A DNA stretch of 42,130 nt, taken from NCBI GenBank assembly GCA_017538965.1, contig JAFYHU010000082.1:1-42130 (forward strand), read 5' to 3'. The number at the start of each line of letters is the position of its first letter. The stretch's first letter is position 1. The stretch is from Oscillospiraceae bacterium. Lineage in GTDB: Bacteria > Bacillota > Clostridia > Oscillospirales > Oscillospiraceae. Positions 15,250 through 23,121 of the stretch are shown here, piece after piece. The position numbers and the translations under genes are program-made. The notes below the pieces were generated by a model. The model saw only the letters and a list, made by a program, of their open reading frames with translations, ran no database searches and was not told the origin of the DNA.

Positions 15250-15804
15250 CTATCTGATGAACCGCGCGGTTTCGGCCATTATTTCATTTAGGTTTTGGAT
15301 ATCTACCAATGGATCGGCAGTTTCCAAAGAATGATTTGCATTCGGAATCACATGGCAGGGGATACGCGATTCCTTGCACAGCGCAGGAATGGAGCCCGCT
15401 TCAACCCATGGATCTGCCGAGCCGGTAAAGACGATCGCGTCCTGTACCGGAAAAGAGAAGGTTTCTTCAAGCGGCGTATAGTAAATGAACCGTATGCGGT
15501 CTCGGACAGAGGACTTGGACGCAATTTTGGCTGCCACGATTGTTCCGATGCTCTTCCCGACAAACAATATATCGTCGTAATCCTCAAAATCTACATCGGA
15601 GAGCATCTCTTTTGCCTGCTTCAGAGCGAGCTTATACGACTCCTGCATCTTGTCTTTATCGCCCTTGACTTTCTCCGGAAAGCCGCTGTACGGCAGGAGA
15701 CGTATTTCAAAGCCGTGCTTTTCGGCCAATCTCCGACTGTAATGCATCAGCGGCTTATCTACGGTGTATCCGATTCCAGGAAAGAAGACGGCAAGGCGCT
15801 TCAT
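15250..15804 (-). CDS. Small alpha/beta hydrolase
   Basis: The start is the ATG at 15804, with AGAGG nine bases upstream; an ATG three codons earlier is too close to that site. The 184 aa product has the nucleophile elbow VGKSIGT (Ser85), the acid in TGSADPWVE (Asp131) and the His in NANHSLE (His158), so the full triad is present. The short lid-free fold resembles small serine hydrolases that act on esters or thioesters; the substrate is unknown. It is a single-gene transcription unit with its own strong promoter and a structured 5' leader. No signal peptide, so cytoplasmic. Confidence 0.82.
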   Translation of the reverse strand: MKRLAVFFPGIGYTVDKPLMHYSRRLAEKHGFEIRLLPYSGFPEKVKGDKDKMQESYKLALKQAKEMLSDVDFEDYDDILFVGKSIGTIVAAKIASKSSVRDRIRFIYYTPLEETFSFPVQDAIVFTGSADPWVEAGSIPALCKESRIPCHVIPNANHSLETADPLVDIQNLNEIMAETARFIR

Positions 15805-15840
15805 GGTGGTCATCCTCTCAAATGAAACAGAATCTGCAGC

Positions 15841-15935
15841 ATATAGAAACGAGTGCGGCGAATCGCCACACTCGCCTATATAAAAACTGGGCAAAAGCCC
15901 GGAGAAGGAGACTGAGCAATTATGGCTCAGTCCCA
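15841..15935 (-). promoter_or_regulatory. Structured 5' leader of the hydrolase gene
   Basis: Two stems lie between the promoter and the gene. GACTGAGC (15932-15925) pairs with GCTCAGTC (15917-15910). CGAGTGTGGCG (15874-15864) pairs with CGCCGCACTCG (15860-15850), extended by ATATAG/CTATAT outside. The second stem is followed only by TTTC, so it is not a strong terminator. No known riboswitch was recognised. Confidence 0.45.
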
Positions 15936-15943
15936 ACGCGGAC

Positions 15944-15973
15944 ATTATACCGGAGAACAGACAGACCTGTCAA
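15944..15973 (-). promoter_or_regulatory. Promoter of the hydrolase gene
   Basis: TTGACA (15973-15968), an 18-bp spacer and TATAAT (15949-15944) on the minus strand match both consensus boxes perfectly. Confidence 0.8.
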
Positions 15974-16021
15974 TATAAAATGACTTGCCGCTTGTGCTAT
16001 ACGGATGAATACGGGGATACA

Positions 16022-16050
16022 TTGTTTTTGCCCGGAAAATGTGATATGAT
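16022..16050 (+). promoter_or_regulatory. Promoter of the histidine phosphatase gene
   Basis: TTGTTT (16022-16027), a 17-bp spacer and TATGAT (16045-16050) lie 36 bases before the ATG at 16087. Confidence 0.65.
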
Positions 16051-16086
16051 TTGCTAAAATAAACGAGCAGCGACAAGGAGAAAGAG

Positions 16087-16626
16087 ATGAGAGAGCTTTA
16101 TTTTGTGCGGCACGGAGAGTCCCTTTGGAATCTTGAGGATAAGATCTGCGGTGCGACTGATGTGCCGCTGACAAAGAAAGGCCATGAACAGGCGGTCAAA
16201 ACCGGAAAGGTTATTACAGAGGCGGGTATCCGGGCTGATATGATCCTGTATTCACCTTTGCAGCGGGCGGCGGATACCGCGCGGCATATCTCGGAAAAAA
16301 CGGGGATCCCCGCAAGGATGGAGCCCAGATTGATCGAGCAGAATTTCGGCATCTGGGAGGGGACCAGCCCGAGAAAAAGCGAGGCGTTTCAGATGGCAAA
16401 GCAGAACTTTATCTGCTCTTACGGGACCGGCGAGTCCATGTTCCGTGTTGCCCAGCGTATCTATAATCTGCTGGATGAACTGAAAGACGATGAACATACC
16501 TACATTCTGGTCGCCCACAATGGCATAGCCAGGTTTATCAAGTCTTATTTTCAGGACATGGGAAACGAGGAGTTTGCAGCTTTTGGCGTAAACAACTGCG
16601 AAGTATGCCGCTTCTCTTTTGAATGA
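16087..16626 (+). CDS. Histidine phosphatase (phosphoglycerate-mutase-like)
   Basis: The 179 aa protein has the RHGES motif with catalytic His9 after FV, Arg60 in SPLQRAADTA, Glu84 and the second His in LVAHNGIARF (His144), which together make a complete active site. Family members are phosphatases or mutases of sugar phosphates and other small phospho-compounds; this one fits the GpmB/CobC-like phosphatase subgroup by length, but the substrate cannot be assigned. AAGGAGAAAGAG precedes the ATG. It is divergent from the hydrolase gene and is the last ordinary chromosomal-looking gene before the AT-richer insert. Confidence 0.88.
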   Translation: MRELYFVRHGESLWNLEDKICGATDVPLTKKGHEQAVKTGKVITEAGIRADMILYSPLQRAADTARHISEKTGIPARMEPRLIEQNFGIWEGTSPRKSEAFQMAKQNFICSYGTGESMFRVAQRIYNLLDELKDDEHTYILVAHNGIARFIKSYFQDMGNEEFAAFGVNNCEVCRFSFE

Positions 16627-16747
16627 GGCGTATATTTCGCCAGTGCTTGAATCGTTGAAGGAAGCTAAGAGCTATGTACTACAATTCAAAGGTGAATATA
16701 GATATGAGCCGAGCACTGGGAAGCTGGTACCTGAAAAGCAAATTTGA
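16622..16747 (+). pseudogene. 3'-end remnant of an unidentified gene
   Basis: A 41-codon open stretch reading NEAYISPVLESLKEAKSY... and ending GKLVPEKQI followed by TGA begins in another frame exactly where the phosphatase gene stops. It has no start codon or ribosome binding site of its own, but its amino-acid composition is protein-like. It is probably the C-terminal piece of a gene lost when the following AT-rich cargo arrived. It could also be chance. Confidence 0.35.
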
Positions 16748-16790
16748 TTCAAATTGGATAAAGAAGTAACTTGAGAAAGGAATTGTAAGC

Positions 16791-17768
16791 ATGCCCACAT
16801 ATTCTGATATGAAGACATTGCGTGCTGAATACATTTCCTTTATTCAGCAAATGGGTAAAGCAAAGACCACGGCTTTTACGACGGCAAATGAGATTTTCGG
16901 ACTGTGGAATAATTGTGGTGAGCAATTCTTCTGGGATACGATTCATGCTGATGATAATGCCATAGATAGAATCCTGACGGATTATTTGGAAACGTATTAT
17001 CCAAAACAAATACGCTATATTTCGGGCTACAAGACAAGCATACGGTATTTTCGAGAGTTTCTGGCTGCCAGTGTTGGAGATAGTTCTTTTTCTGAAAATG
17101 TCTCTGAAAAGAGAAGCCGTTGGGTGTCGGTTCCTCAAAAGCCAGCACAGTCGGTACTTACACTGACAAATGAGATGCTTGAAGAAGAACATAAAATTGT
17201 CCTTGCAGATTCGGGATATGGGGCTGATTATGCACTGGTGGATTCTGTTTTCAAACGCTTTCCGAGTAATACCGATCCGGAGCTTGTTGCACTAAAAATT
17301 GCGCTGGTTGATATGACCATGTCTACAAATCTCAGCCGACACAGACAAAAAATCGTTGTCACAGAGCTTGCTGAGATCATTACTAGCATAGAAGATTTTG
17401 ATGTACGCATCCGACAGGGTGACCTGTCGTTAGTGCCAATCATTGCAAAGAATACAGGAAATATAAACCTCTTTTCCTTTGCAACAAAATACTGCACGTT
17501 TCATGCGGTAGATGTATATGGAAAGGATGACTATGTGATTTATGACCGCGTAGTAAAAAATGCACTCCCAAAATATGTGCCTGGCTTGCACAAATCAACG
17601 CTGGAAGGATGGAGAAGAGATTTCAACTATACCGCATATAAAAAGTGCATCGATGATCTTCTTGATGCAAACGGTATCAATATTCCTTTTCGGCATAGGA
17701 AACTTGACCATTATTTATGGCATAAGTACAGGAAAGCAGATGAAAGCGATTTTTCGGACGATGAATAA
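16791..17768 (+). CDS. Unrecognised protein paired with a GIY-YIG nuclease (325 aa)
   Basis: The N-terminal 95 residues (from MPTYSDMKTLRAEY to SGYKTSIRYFREFLA) look like the helical core-binding (SAM-like) arm of tyrosine recombinases, but the catalytic Arg, His and Tyr residues of an integrase are absent. The C-terminal 120 residues contain NLFSFATKYCTFHA, then YVIYDRVV, then RKLDHYLWHKYR, a pattern I associate with uncharacterised restriction-neighbour proteins. AAAGGA precedes the ATG. The gene is AT-richer than the backbone and 48 bases ahead of the nuclease gene, so the two probably form one imported unit. Function unknown; DNA recognition for the nuclease is a reasonable guess. Confidence 0.7.
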   Translation: MPTYSDMKTLRAEYISFIQQMGKAKTTAFTTANEIFGLWNNCGEQFFWDTIHADDNAIDRILTDYLETYYPKQIRYISGYKTSIRYFREFLAASVGDSSFSENVSEKRSRWVSVPQKPAQSVLTLTNEMLEEEHKIVLADSGYGADYALVDSVFKRFPSNTDPELVALKIALVDMTMSTNLSRHRQKIVVTELAEIITSIEDFDVRIRQGDLSLVPIIAKNTGNINLFSFATKYCTFHAVDVYGKDDYVIYDRVVKNALPKYVPGLHKSTLEGWRRDFNYTAYKKCIDDLLDANGINIPFRHRKLDHYLWHKYRKADESDFSDDE

Positions 17769-17816
17769 GCATCCTTCGTGCAAGTTTTATTTAGTCTGGT
17801 TTAGAAGGTGAATTAG

Positions 17817-18656
17817 ATGAAACTTCAACAGTTGTTTGCTGAACAAGGATTAGACTGGAAGCGTACGAAACTGCTTCGCCATAACCTGACAAATGAAGTG
17901 GTCGCCAAAAACTTTGAAAAAGGTTTTATCGAGGATTATCAGTCTGTCCAGTCCCCGACAAGATTTCAAAACTGTGATACAATTCTGAGCTTTCTTGGAA
18001 CAGAGGGTACAAATGGCGTATACATAGGCAGTTTCCATGTCGGGAAAAGCGTTCCTTTCGATAAATCAATTCTCCCTGAGGGCTTTGTAACAGATTCAGG
18101 GATGGAGAAGGGCGTTATATATAGCTTAACACCTATGGCTGTCCTGCCTGAGCTGAAGAACCGATTGGTGATAGATTGGGGCCGTGGAACAAATAACTGG
18201 TGTCATAATGGCACAACTGAAAAAGAGATTCTTGAGATAAGACCGCCAAAATCAGAAATTCGTTTTACAAGCTATGAGGATGTGCTGTTGTCCTTTGAAA
18301 CTCTCCGTACCATTGTTTTTAATCAGTCAGCATACAAAGAATGGAAAAACCGCCTATCTGCGGTCGCCGGTGTCTACCTTATTACAGACAAGAAAACAGG
18401 TAAGCTCTATGTCGGCTCTGCCAGTGGAGAGCAGGGCGGTATATGGGGGCGCTGGACCCAATATGCCCACACAAAGCATGGCGGTAACAAGCGGCTTGCT
18501 GAGCTGATCGAAGCTGATCCAGATTATTGTTTTAACTTTCAATACTCAATTCTTGAGGTTTACCCAATAAAAAAGGATAGGCAAGAAGTGCTGAATTGCG
18601 AAAAATTATATAAGAGGAAATTCTTGTCTATTGAATATGGGCTTAATGATAATTAA
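17817..18656 (+). CDS. GIY-YIG endonuclease with novel N-terminal region (279 aa)
   Basis: The C-terminal 95 residues form a GIY-YIG nuclease: GVYLITDKKTGKLYVGSA (185-202), Arg212 in GGIWGRW, and the metal-binding Glu262 in NCEKLYK. The N-terminal 180 residues are not recognised and include LSFLGTEGTNGVYIGSF. This fold is used by homing, repair and type II restriction enzymes. With the 325 aa neighbour and no methyltransferase nearby, it may be a defence module. The gene is intact: an IS element is inserted in its stop codon, but the TAA is preserved in the duplicated TTAA. Confidence 0.82.
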   Translation: MKLQQLFAEQGLDWKRTKLLRHNLTNEVVAKNFEKGFIEDYQSVQSPTRFQNCDTILSFLGTEGTNGVYIGSFHVGKSVPFDKSILPEGFVTDSGMEKGVIYSLTPMAVLPELKNRLVIDWGRGTNNWCHNGTTEKEILEIRPPKSEIRFTSYEDVLLSFETLRTIVFNQSAYKEWKNRLSAVAGVYLITDKKTGKLYVGSASGEQGGIWGRWTQYAHTKHGGNKRLAELIEADPDYCFNFQYSILEVYPIKKDRQEVLNCEKLYKRKFLSIEYGLNDN

Positions 18657-18738
18657 GGAAACACTGATTTAATCCGGCCTATCCATATAGGGACGGATAT
18701 GGTAGAATAAAGGCACCAAGAAAAAGGCGGTGCCGAAG

Positions 18739-19725
18739 ATGAAGCAGCAGACATTCAGCGACATTGAATACAGCAGCCGGAAGCGGAAGACGAAGCGGGA
18801 AGAGTTCCTTGAAATCATGGATGAAATAATTCCGTGGGACGAATGGGTCAGCGTAATTGTACCGTATTACCCCAGCGGGAAGCGCGGTCGTCCACCCAAA
18901 GGGATCGAGAAGATGCTGCGGATGTATCTGCTGCAGGTGTGGTTTAATCTATCCGACGAAGGGACAGAGGACGCGATCTACGACAGCTATGCGATGCGAA
19001 AGTTTGTCGGGATCAACTTTCTGGAGGAAGATGCGCCAGACGCCACCACGCTGCTGAAGTTCCGCCGACTGTTGGAGCAGCACGGGATCAACAAGCTGTT
19101 CTTTGAGGCCATCAACCATGTCATGGTGGAAAGCGGGCACATGCTGAAGGGCGGCACCGTAGTTGATGCAACCATCATCAACGCCTCACCGTCCACCAAA
19201 AATGCGGAAAAGCAACGCGATCCGCAGATGCATCAGACGAAAAAGGGCAACGAATGGCGATTTGGCATGAAGTGCCACATTGGAGTTGATGCTTTCAGCG
19301 GTCTTGTTCATACGATGGAAGTCACATCGGCCAATGTGCATGATGTAAGTGTTGCCGCCAAACTTATCCGAGAAGACGATGAGGTCGTTTACGGCGATTC
19401 TGGATATCTTGGGATTGACAAGCGTGAAGAAGTAGTCTCAGACGAGCATCTTTCATCCATCGACTATCGCATTAACCGTCGCCCCACCAGCCTGCAGAAA
19501 GTAACTGAAAACTCCGTTGATTGGGATCGCATGATCGAACACGCGAAGTCTTCTGTCCGCTGCAAGGTAGAGCACCCATTCCACATAGTCAAATGTCTGT
19601 TCGGCTATAAGAAGGTAGCTTACCGTGGCTTGGTAAAGAATGAGAATCGCTTGTATGCGCTCTTTACCAGCGCTAATCTCTACGCCTTAGCGAGCAGAGG
19701 CCGCAGCCTGGCTGCTGCCTGGTAG
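18739..19725 (+). CDS. IS5-family DDE transposase
   Basis: The start is the ATG at 18739 (MKQQTFSDIEY), as usual for this family, with AAAAAGGCGG upstream; a GTG three codons earlier is possible. The 328 aa product has DDE landmarks: GGTVVDATIINAS (first Asp), VVYGDSGYLG (second Asp) and CKVEHPFHIVK with the Glu, followed by FGYKKVAYRGLVKN. The full length and intact motifs suggest a functional enzyme. It is the only gene of the IS at 18657-19879. Confidence 0.93.
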   Translation: MKQQTFSDIEYSSRKRKTKREEFLEIMDEIIPWDEWVSVIVPYYPSGKRGRPPKGIEKMLRMYLLQVWFNLSDEGTEDAIYDSYAMRKFVGINFLEEDAPDATTLLKFRRLLEQHGINKLFFEAINHVMVESGHMLKGGTVVDATIINASPSTKNAEKQRDPQMHQTKKGNEWRFGMKCHIGVDAFSGLVHTMEVTSANVHDVSVAAKLIREDDEVVYGDSGYLGIDKREEVVSDEHLSSIDYRINRRPTSLQKVTENSVDWDRMIEHAKSSVRCKVEHPFHIVKCLFGYKKVAYRGLVKNENRLYALFTSANLYALASRGRSLAAAW

Positions 19726-19745
19726 GGGCGTATTGCGCCCTTTTT
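19726..19745 (+). terminator. Transposase terminator
   Basis: GGGCG and CGCCC form a short stem followed by five T, directly at the transposase stop and inside the IS. Confidence 0.65.
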
Positions 19746-19896
19746 CGTAAAAACGCATAAGTCTTCCACAACATAACGTCAATTTCGGGGCTTTATACTC
19801 TGCCTCATGGCCTGTTTCCTTTGAAAATTGCTCGACAGTCCCTTTCGCGTGAGCATAGACCGATTTATTCAGCGTTTCCTTAAGGTTTTACCGCAA

Positions 19897-19944
19897 CAAA
19901 AAAAGGCCGCTTTCACGATCTACATGGAACGTGGAAACGGCCTT
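19897..19944 (-). terminator. Leftward terminator beside the IS
   Basis: On the minus strand AAGGCCGTTTCCACG (19944-19930) pairs with CGTGAAAGCGGCCTT (19917-19903), mostly perfectly, and a T-run follows. It backs up the terminator at 20002-20032 behind the 64 aa gene and points toward the cargo region. Confidence 0.6.
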
Positions 19945-20001
19945 CGCAAAAGGGTGTCTTAATTATCCGTCTAATGATTAGATGCAAAGTCAGTCGGGCG
20001 T

Positions 20002-20032
20002 AAAAACGAGAGCATCAGATTCGATGCTCTCG
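20002..20032 (-). terminator. Terminator of the 64 aa gene
   Basis: CGAGAGCATC and GATGCTCTCG form a perfect ten-bp stem with a six-base loop, followed by TTTTTA on the minus strand, eight bases after the stop of the 64 aa gene. Confidence 0.8.
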
Positions 20033-20039
20033 CTGCCGA

Positions 20040-20234
20040 TTAGTCGTCACACCAGCCGTAGCTTTCACCGTCCAAGATTCCCCAGTCGTATCTTACGCCT
20101 TTTCTGCGACGCATATTAGCCTGGTTGTTTTGATCAGCCTTATACGCCTTGTTATTGGGGTTGTGCTGATTCGCGTATGCGTCAAGTTGCTGCTTGGTAT
20201 GAGTCCTGCTTGAAACGCCATGCTTTTTTGCCAT
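20040..20234 (-). CDS. Small hydrophilic protein (64 aa)
   Basis: The product starts MAKKHGVSSRTHTKQQLD and is rich in Asn, Gln and basic residues in its centre (NQHNPNNKAYKADQNNQAN), then turns acidic with a Trp/Asp-rich tail (GESYGWCDD). GAAAGGAGACCGTCG before the ATG is a strong ribosome binding site, and a terminator follows directly, so it is a real single-gene unit. Small proteins with this opening occur in Firmicutes genomes, but I know no function for them. No membrane segment. Confidence 0.7.
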   Translation of the reverse strand: MAKKHGVSSRTHTKQQLDAYANQHNPNNKAYKADQNNQANMRRRKGVRYDWGILDGESYGWCDD

Positions 20235-20740
20235 CGACGGTCTCCTTTCTCCATAGAACGATTTGTGCTTGAACTACAGCAGTTTTAACCATACATGGTA
20301 CTACGTCATCCATTCACGCCAGCAATGCAATACAAATAGCCGACTACTTGAAGCCCTCTTTAAGCTGCGTTTAAACGCCCTTCCTGAATATGGACAAGAC
20401 TCGGAAGAAAAAGATGCATCTACTGTCTTCTATGGGAAAGTAAAGATTTGCTGAATGGCTATGTCCGCTTGCCATAAAGTAAATCTTGAGTTGAATATAA
20501 CACGACTCTTCTTTAAGTTCAAGAGCTTCTGCGATTAGATACGGTGCAAAACAAAATCATAAATGCAGCGGCTTCATCATATTAAGTGAGGACCATCCTT
20601 GCTGTTGTCGTAACATTAGCTATATGGCGTCCATCTCGTTAGTTTCTTTTGGAGCTTTGTTGTATAAAACATGTTTTCTTTTTTACGTAATACCAGATGA
20701 ATAAGCCAAAGGGGCGCCAGCAAAAGCTGACGCCCCCAAA
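20235..20740. other. 506-base stretch without a supported gene
   Basis: The longest open frame here (20263-20454, plus) has no ribosome binding site and a composition unlike the neighbours. The stretch should hold the promoter of the leftward 64 aa gene, but no confident -35/-10 pair was found. A short inverted repeat (ACCAT/ATGGT) lies at about 20290. It is AT-richer than the operons on either side, so it may be a degraded insert. Confidence 0.5.
20708..20736 (-). terminator. Terminator of the SSB-AAA-VWA operon
   Basis: On the minus strand GGGGCGTCAGC (20736-20726) pairs with GCTGGCGCCCC (20721-20711) around a TTTT loop, with one G-T pair; TTTGGCTTATT follows. It lies five bases after the VWA gene. 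Confidence 0.75.
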
Positions 20741-23098
20741 TTATACCCGTATATGCCGCTTGACCAGGGTGGTCAGCTTGACGGGCAGCTGATTCAGATC
20801 GGTGATATCCAGAAAGGAATCACCGTATATGCGTTCGATGCTGGGCTTGTCGTCGCCGATGGCGGCGGCTGCGAAGAGAATCTTTTTACGGGTGTATTCC
20901 TGCTTGATGCCGCGAAGGTCTTCCTCAGCTGCGGTTCCGTAGTACCCGGTGTCCGCGGGTTGGCCGTCGGACACCAGGATCAGGAGCTTTACCGTTTCAG
21001 GACGCCGCGAAAGCTGCTCCGCAACATAACGCAGAGCGGCGCCATCACGGTTGCTGTCGCGGGCGGTGATGTCCATGAGCCGGTATTTATCATCCCGGTC
21101 GATGCTGTCAAATTCAGCATAGGAGTAGAGCTCAACCGTGTTGTCTCCATCCTTGTATCCCGTGGAATGGCCGTAGACCATCACCGGGATGTCCAGACTC
21201 TGACAGAAATCATAGAGGATGATCGCCGCGGCTCTGGCGTAGGTGCAGCGGTCGCGGGACCACATGGAGCCGGATTCATCCAGCAGCAGGCCCACCGCAA
21301 GCTCAGGGATCTCGTTGGGGAGATTGTTCTTGCAGAAGACCTTGCCGTCGGTACGGTGCAGCGCATGGGAATCAAGCCGACGGCCCATAAGCAGGCCAGT
21401 CTGTTTTCCGCCGCGCCGGCTGTCCTTGAGCTGTCGGACAATGCTCTTCTGAAGCTGCCGGGAGATTGCCAGCAGGGGAGCGGAGATCTCATTGTACTGC
21501 TCAACCAGCGTTTCATCCACGCTCGCAATACGATTGACCCGGATCTGAACCCCGCTGTGGATATCCCCATAGGAGATGCTCTGTGCAGCTTCGTTGAGTT
21601 CGGTCAGACGCTCGTTCTCCAGCTCCGCACAGGCCGCACGTTCGGCCATCTTGTCCAGGATACGTTCAATATCACTGGCTGCCTTCTCGTTTTTGAGATG
21701 CTCATAGTCCTCATTGTGCTCTAAAGAGCCGTCGAGCGGGTTGGAGCAGCGATCAGTCTGTTCGAGCGGGATACGCCCGCTTTCCTCCTCACTGGCACCC
21801 TGGCTGGAATCATTGCCGGAAGCACCGCCTCCAGCATAGTTCCCGAAGGGCGACTGTACTGATGCACCGTCCCCGTCGGATTCTCCAGACTGGGATTCGT
21901 CCTCAGACTCAGATTCATCGGAAGTGCATTCACTCTCAGACTCACTTTCTGCAGGGGGCTGGGGAGTCTCATCCTCATCTCCGACCTTCTTTACGCCAGA
22001 CCCGGAATCTTCTTCAGATCCGGGGCTCTCTTCGGCTTCTTGCCTGGTCCTGGCGCGGGAAGCGGAGGTTGCGCTTGCTTCCTCTGCTTCACCTGCTTCT
22101 GGAACCGGGGAGGAGTCGCCGCTTGCAAGGCCGGAGGAACCGGCAATCGCCCCCAGGACCTTGGAGATCATCTCGGGGGCAGAGGCGGAACCGCCGGATG
22201 CGGCGCTGTCCTCCTGCCGCTGCTTGCAGATTTCAAGGAAGTCCTTGATGGTATCCCAGCAGCGGATCAGAATCAGGCTCACGACCTGGCAGCGTTCCTT
22301 CGCGGAGTGTGTGATCAGGGCGTGGTCGATCTGATCCATCAGACCGAAAACAGTCTGCACACGCTCATCGGAAAGAGGCTCATCGCCGTACTTGATTACG
22401 CCAAATTTGGCATAGGAGAGGATGAGCTGCAGGATGCTCTCAAACTTATGGCAGCTCCCGGATTCCTCATACTCGATGAGCTGGGTCACGGAAGCCATAT
22501 CCTTCTGCTGGAGGCTCCGAAGCTCCTCAAGCCCATAGCCCAGTGTACCGGGAAAGGCATTGAGCATACGGTTTTCAATATACCCGTCCTCCAGTACATT
22601 GGAGATATGATGGGCGGCTGTCTGTACCATGTCCAGATTTTTCGGAACAGCCTTGACATAGGCCCAAAAATCTGTCTCCCGGCGCAGATCTGCGGAATTG
22701 AGCGTGGGTCGCACCGGATACCAGCGACCGGCTGCAAGGTTATTGTGGTAGGTCTGGAAAGTGAGGAAATCCGTGAAGAGCACATGACCCAGTTCATGGG
22801 CGAACATCCCGGTCACGATCTGATAGCGGTTTTCGCGCCCGCGCACCTTCGTCACAGTGGGATGCCCGGCGTTTATGAGAATACTGTTGTTGTCCGTACA
22901 GGCAGCGGAGGGATTCTTCGCGTTCCAGAACAGATTGACCCGGATGCGCCTGTTGTAGTGATAGCGTCTTGTCTGCGCCGCGGCAAGATCCTCGTAGTGA
23001 CCGGCGAGGATACGGGAAGTGAAAAACTGCCGGTCGGTGATCTTGCTGCGTTTCTCGTTGAGAAGCTGCTTTACGCGCTTATGATTTACCCTGCTCAA
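20741..23098 (-). CDS. HExxH plus VWA-domain protein, MoxR partner (785 aa)
   Basis: The N-terminal domain carries a zincin-like motif FAHELGHVLF (HELGH at 101-105) with a possible third ligand in NVLEDGYIENR (E170 or E175), as in CobT/NorD-like and DUF2201-like proteins. Residues 293-445 are a low-complexity Ser/Glu/Asp-rich linker. The C-terminal VWA domain (about 598-785) has a complete MIDAS: DESGS (607-611), the loop Asp685 in NRDGAAL and Asp711 in VSDGQP. Such proteins work with a MoxR-type AAA+ ATPase, here encoded 23 bases upstream, in metal insertion or remodelling of a client complex. The client is unknown. The presence in an SSB-led operon is unusual. No signal peptide. Confidence 0.85.
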   Translation of the reverse strand: MSRVNHKRVKQLLNEKRSKITDRQFFTSRILAGHYEDLAAAQTRRYHYNRRIRVNLFWNAKNPSAACTDNNSILINAGHPTVTKVRGRENRYQIVTGMFAHELGHVLFTDFLTFQTYHNNLAAGRWYPVRPTLNSADLRRETDFWAYVKAVPKNLDMVQTAAHHISNVLEDGYIENRMLNAFPGTLGYGLEELRSLQQKDMASVTQLIEYEESGSCHKFESILQLILSYAKFGVIKYGDEPLSDERVQTVFGLMDQIDHALITHSAKERCQVVSLILIRCWDTIKDFLEICKQRQEDSAASGGSASAPEMISKVLGAIAGSSGLASGDSSPVPEAGEAEEASATSASRARTRQEAEESPGSEEDSGSGVKKVGDEDETPQPPAESESESECTSDESESEDESQSGESDGDGASVQSPFGNYAGGGASGNDSSQGASEEESGRIPLEQTDRCSNPLDGSLEHNEDYEHLKNEKAASDIERILDKMAERAACAELENERLTELNEAAQSISYGDIHSGVQIRVNRIASVDETLVEQYNEISAPLLAISRQLQKSIVRQLKDSRRGGKQTGLLMGRRLDSHALHRTDGKVFCKNNLPNEIPELAVGLLLDESGSMWSRDRCTYARAAAIILYDFCQSLDIPVMVYGHSTGYKDGDNTVELYSYAEFDSIDRDDKYRLMDITARDSNRDGAALRYVAEQLSRRPETVKLLILVSDGQPADTGYYGTAAEEDLRGIKQEYTRKKILFAAAAIGDDKPSIERIYGDSFLDITDLNQLPVKLTTLVKRHIRV

Positions 23099-23121
23099 GG
23101 GTCAAACCTCCTTTTATTATC

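Larger units (their letters stand above)
18657..19879. mobile_element. Complete IS5-family insertion sequence (1223 bp)
   Basis: Terminal inverted repeats begin GGAAACACTGATTTAATC at the left and GGAAACGCTGAATAAATC (reverse strand) at the right, differing at three or so positions. The element is flanked by a TTAA duplication at 18653-18656 and 19880-19883, which fits the YTAR target of IS5-type elements. It carries one intact transposase gene and a small terminator. Both ends and the transposase are intact, so it may still be active. Confidence 0.9.

Noticed and set aside
16791-17768. 325 aa protein as a tyrosine recombinase
   Set aside because: Only the arm-like N-terminal region fits; the catalytic Arg...His-x-x-Arg...Tyr set is missing.
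18653-18660. IS insertion as a disruption of the GIY-YIG gene
   Set aside because: The stop codon is recreated by the TTAA duplication, so the protein is full length.
20263-20454. Plus-strand ORF of 63 codons
   Set aside because: No ribosome binding site, no recognisable motif, and composition unlike a protein of this genome.
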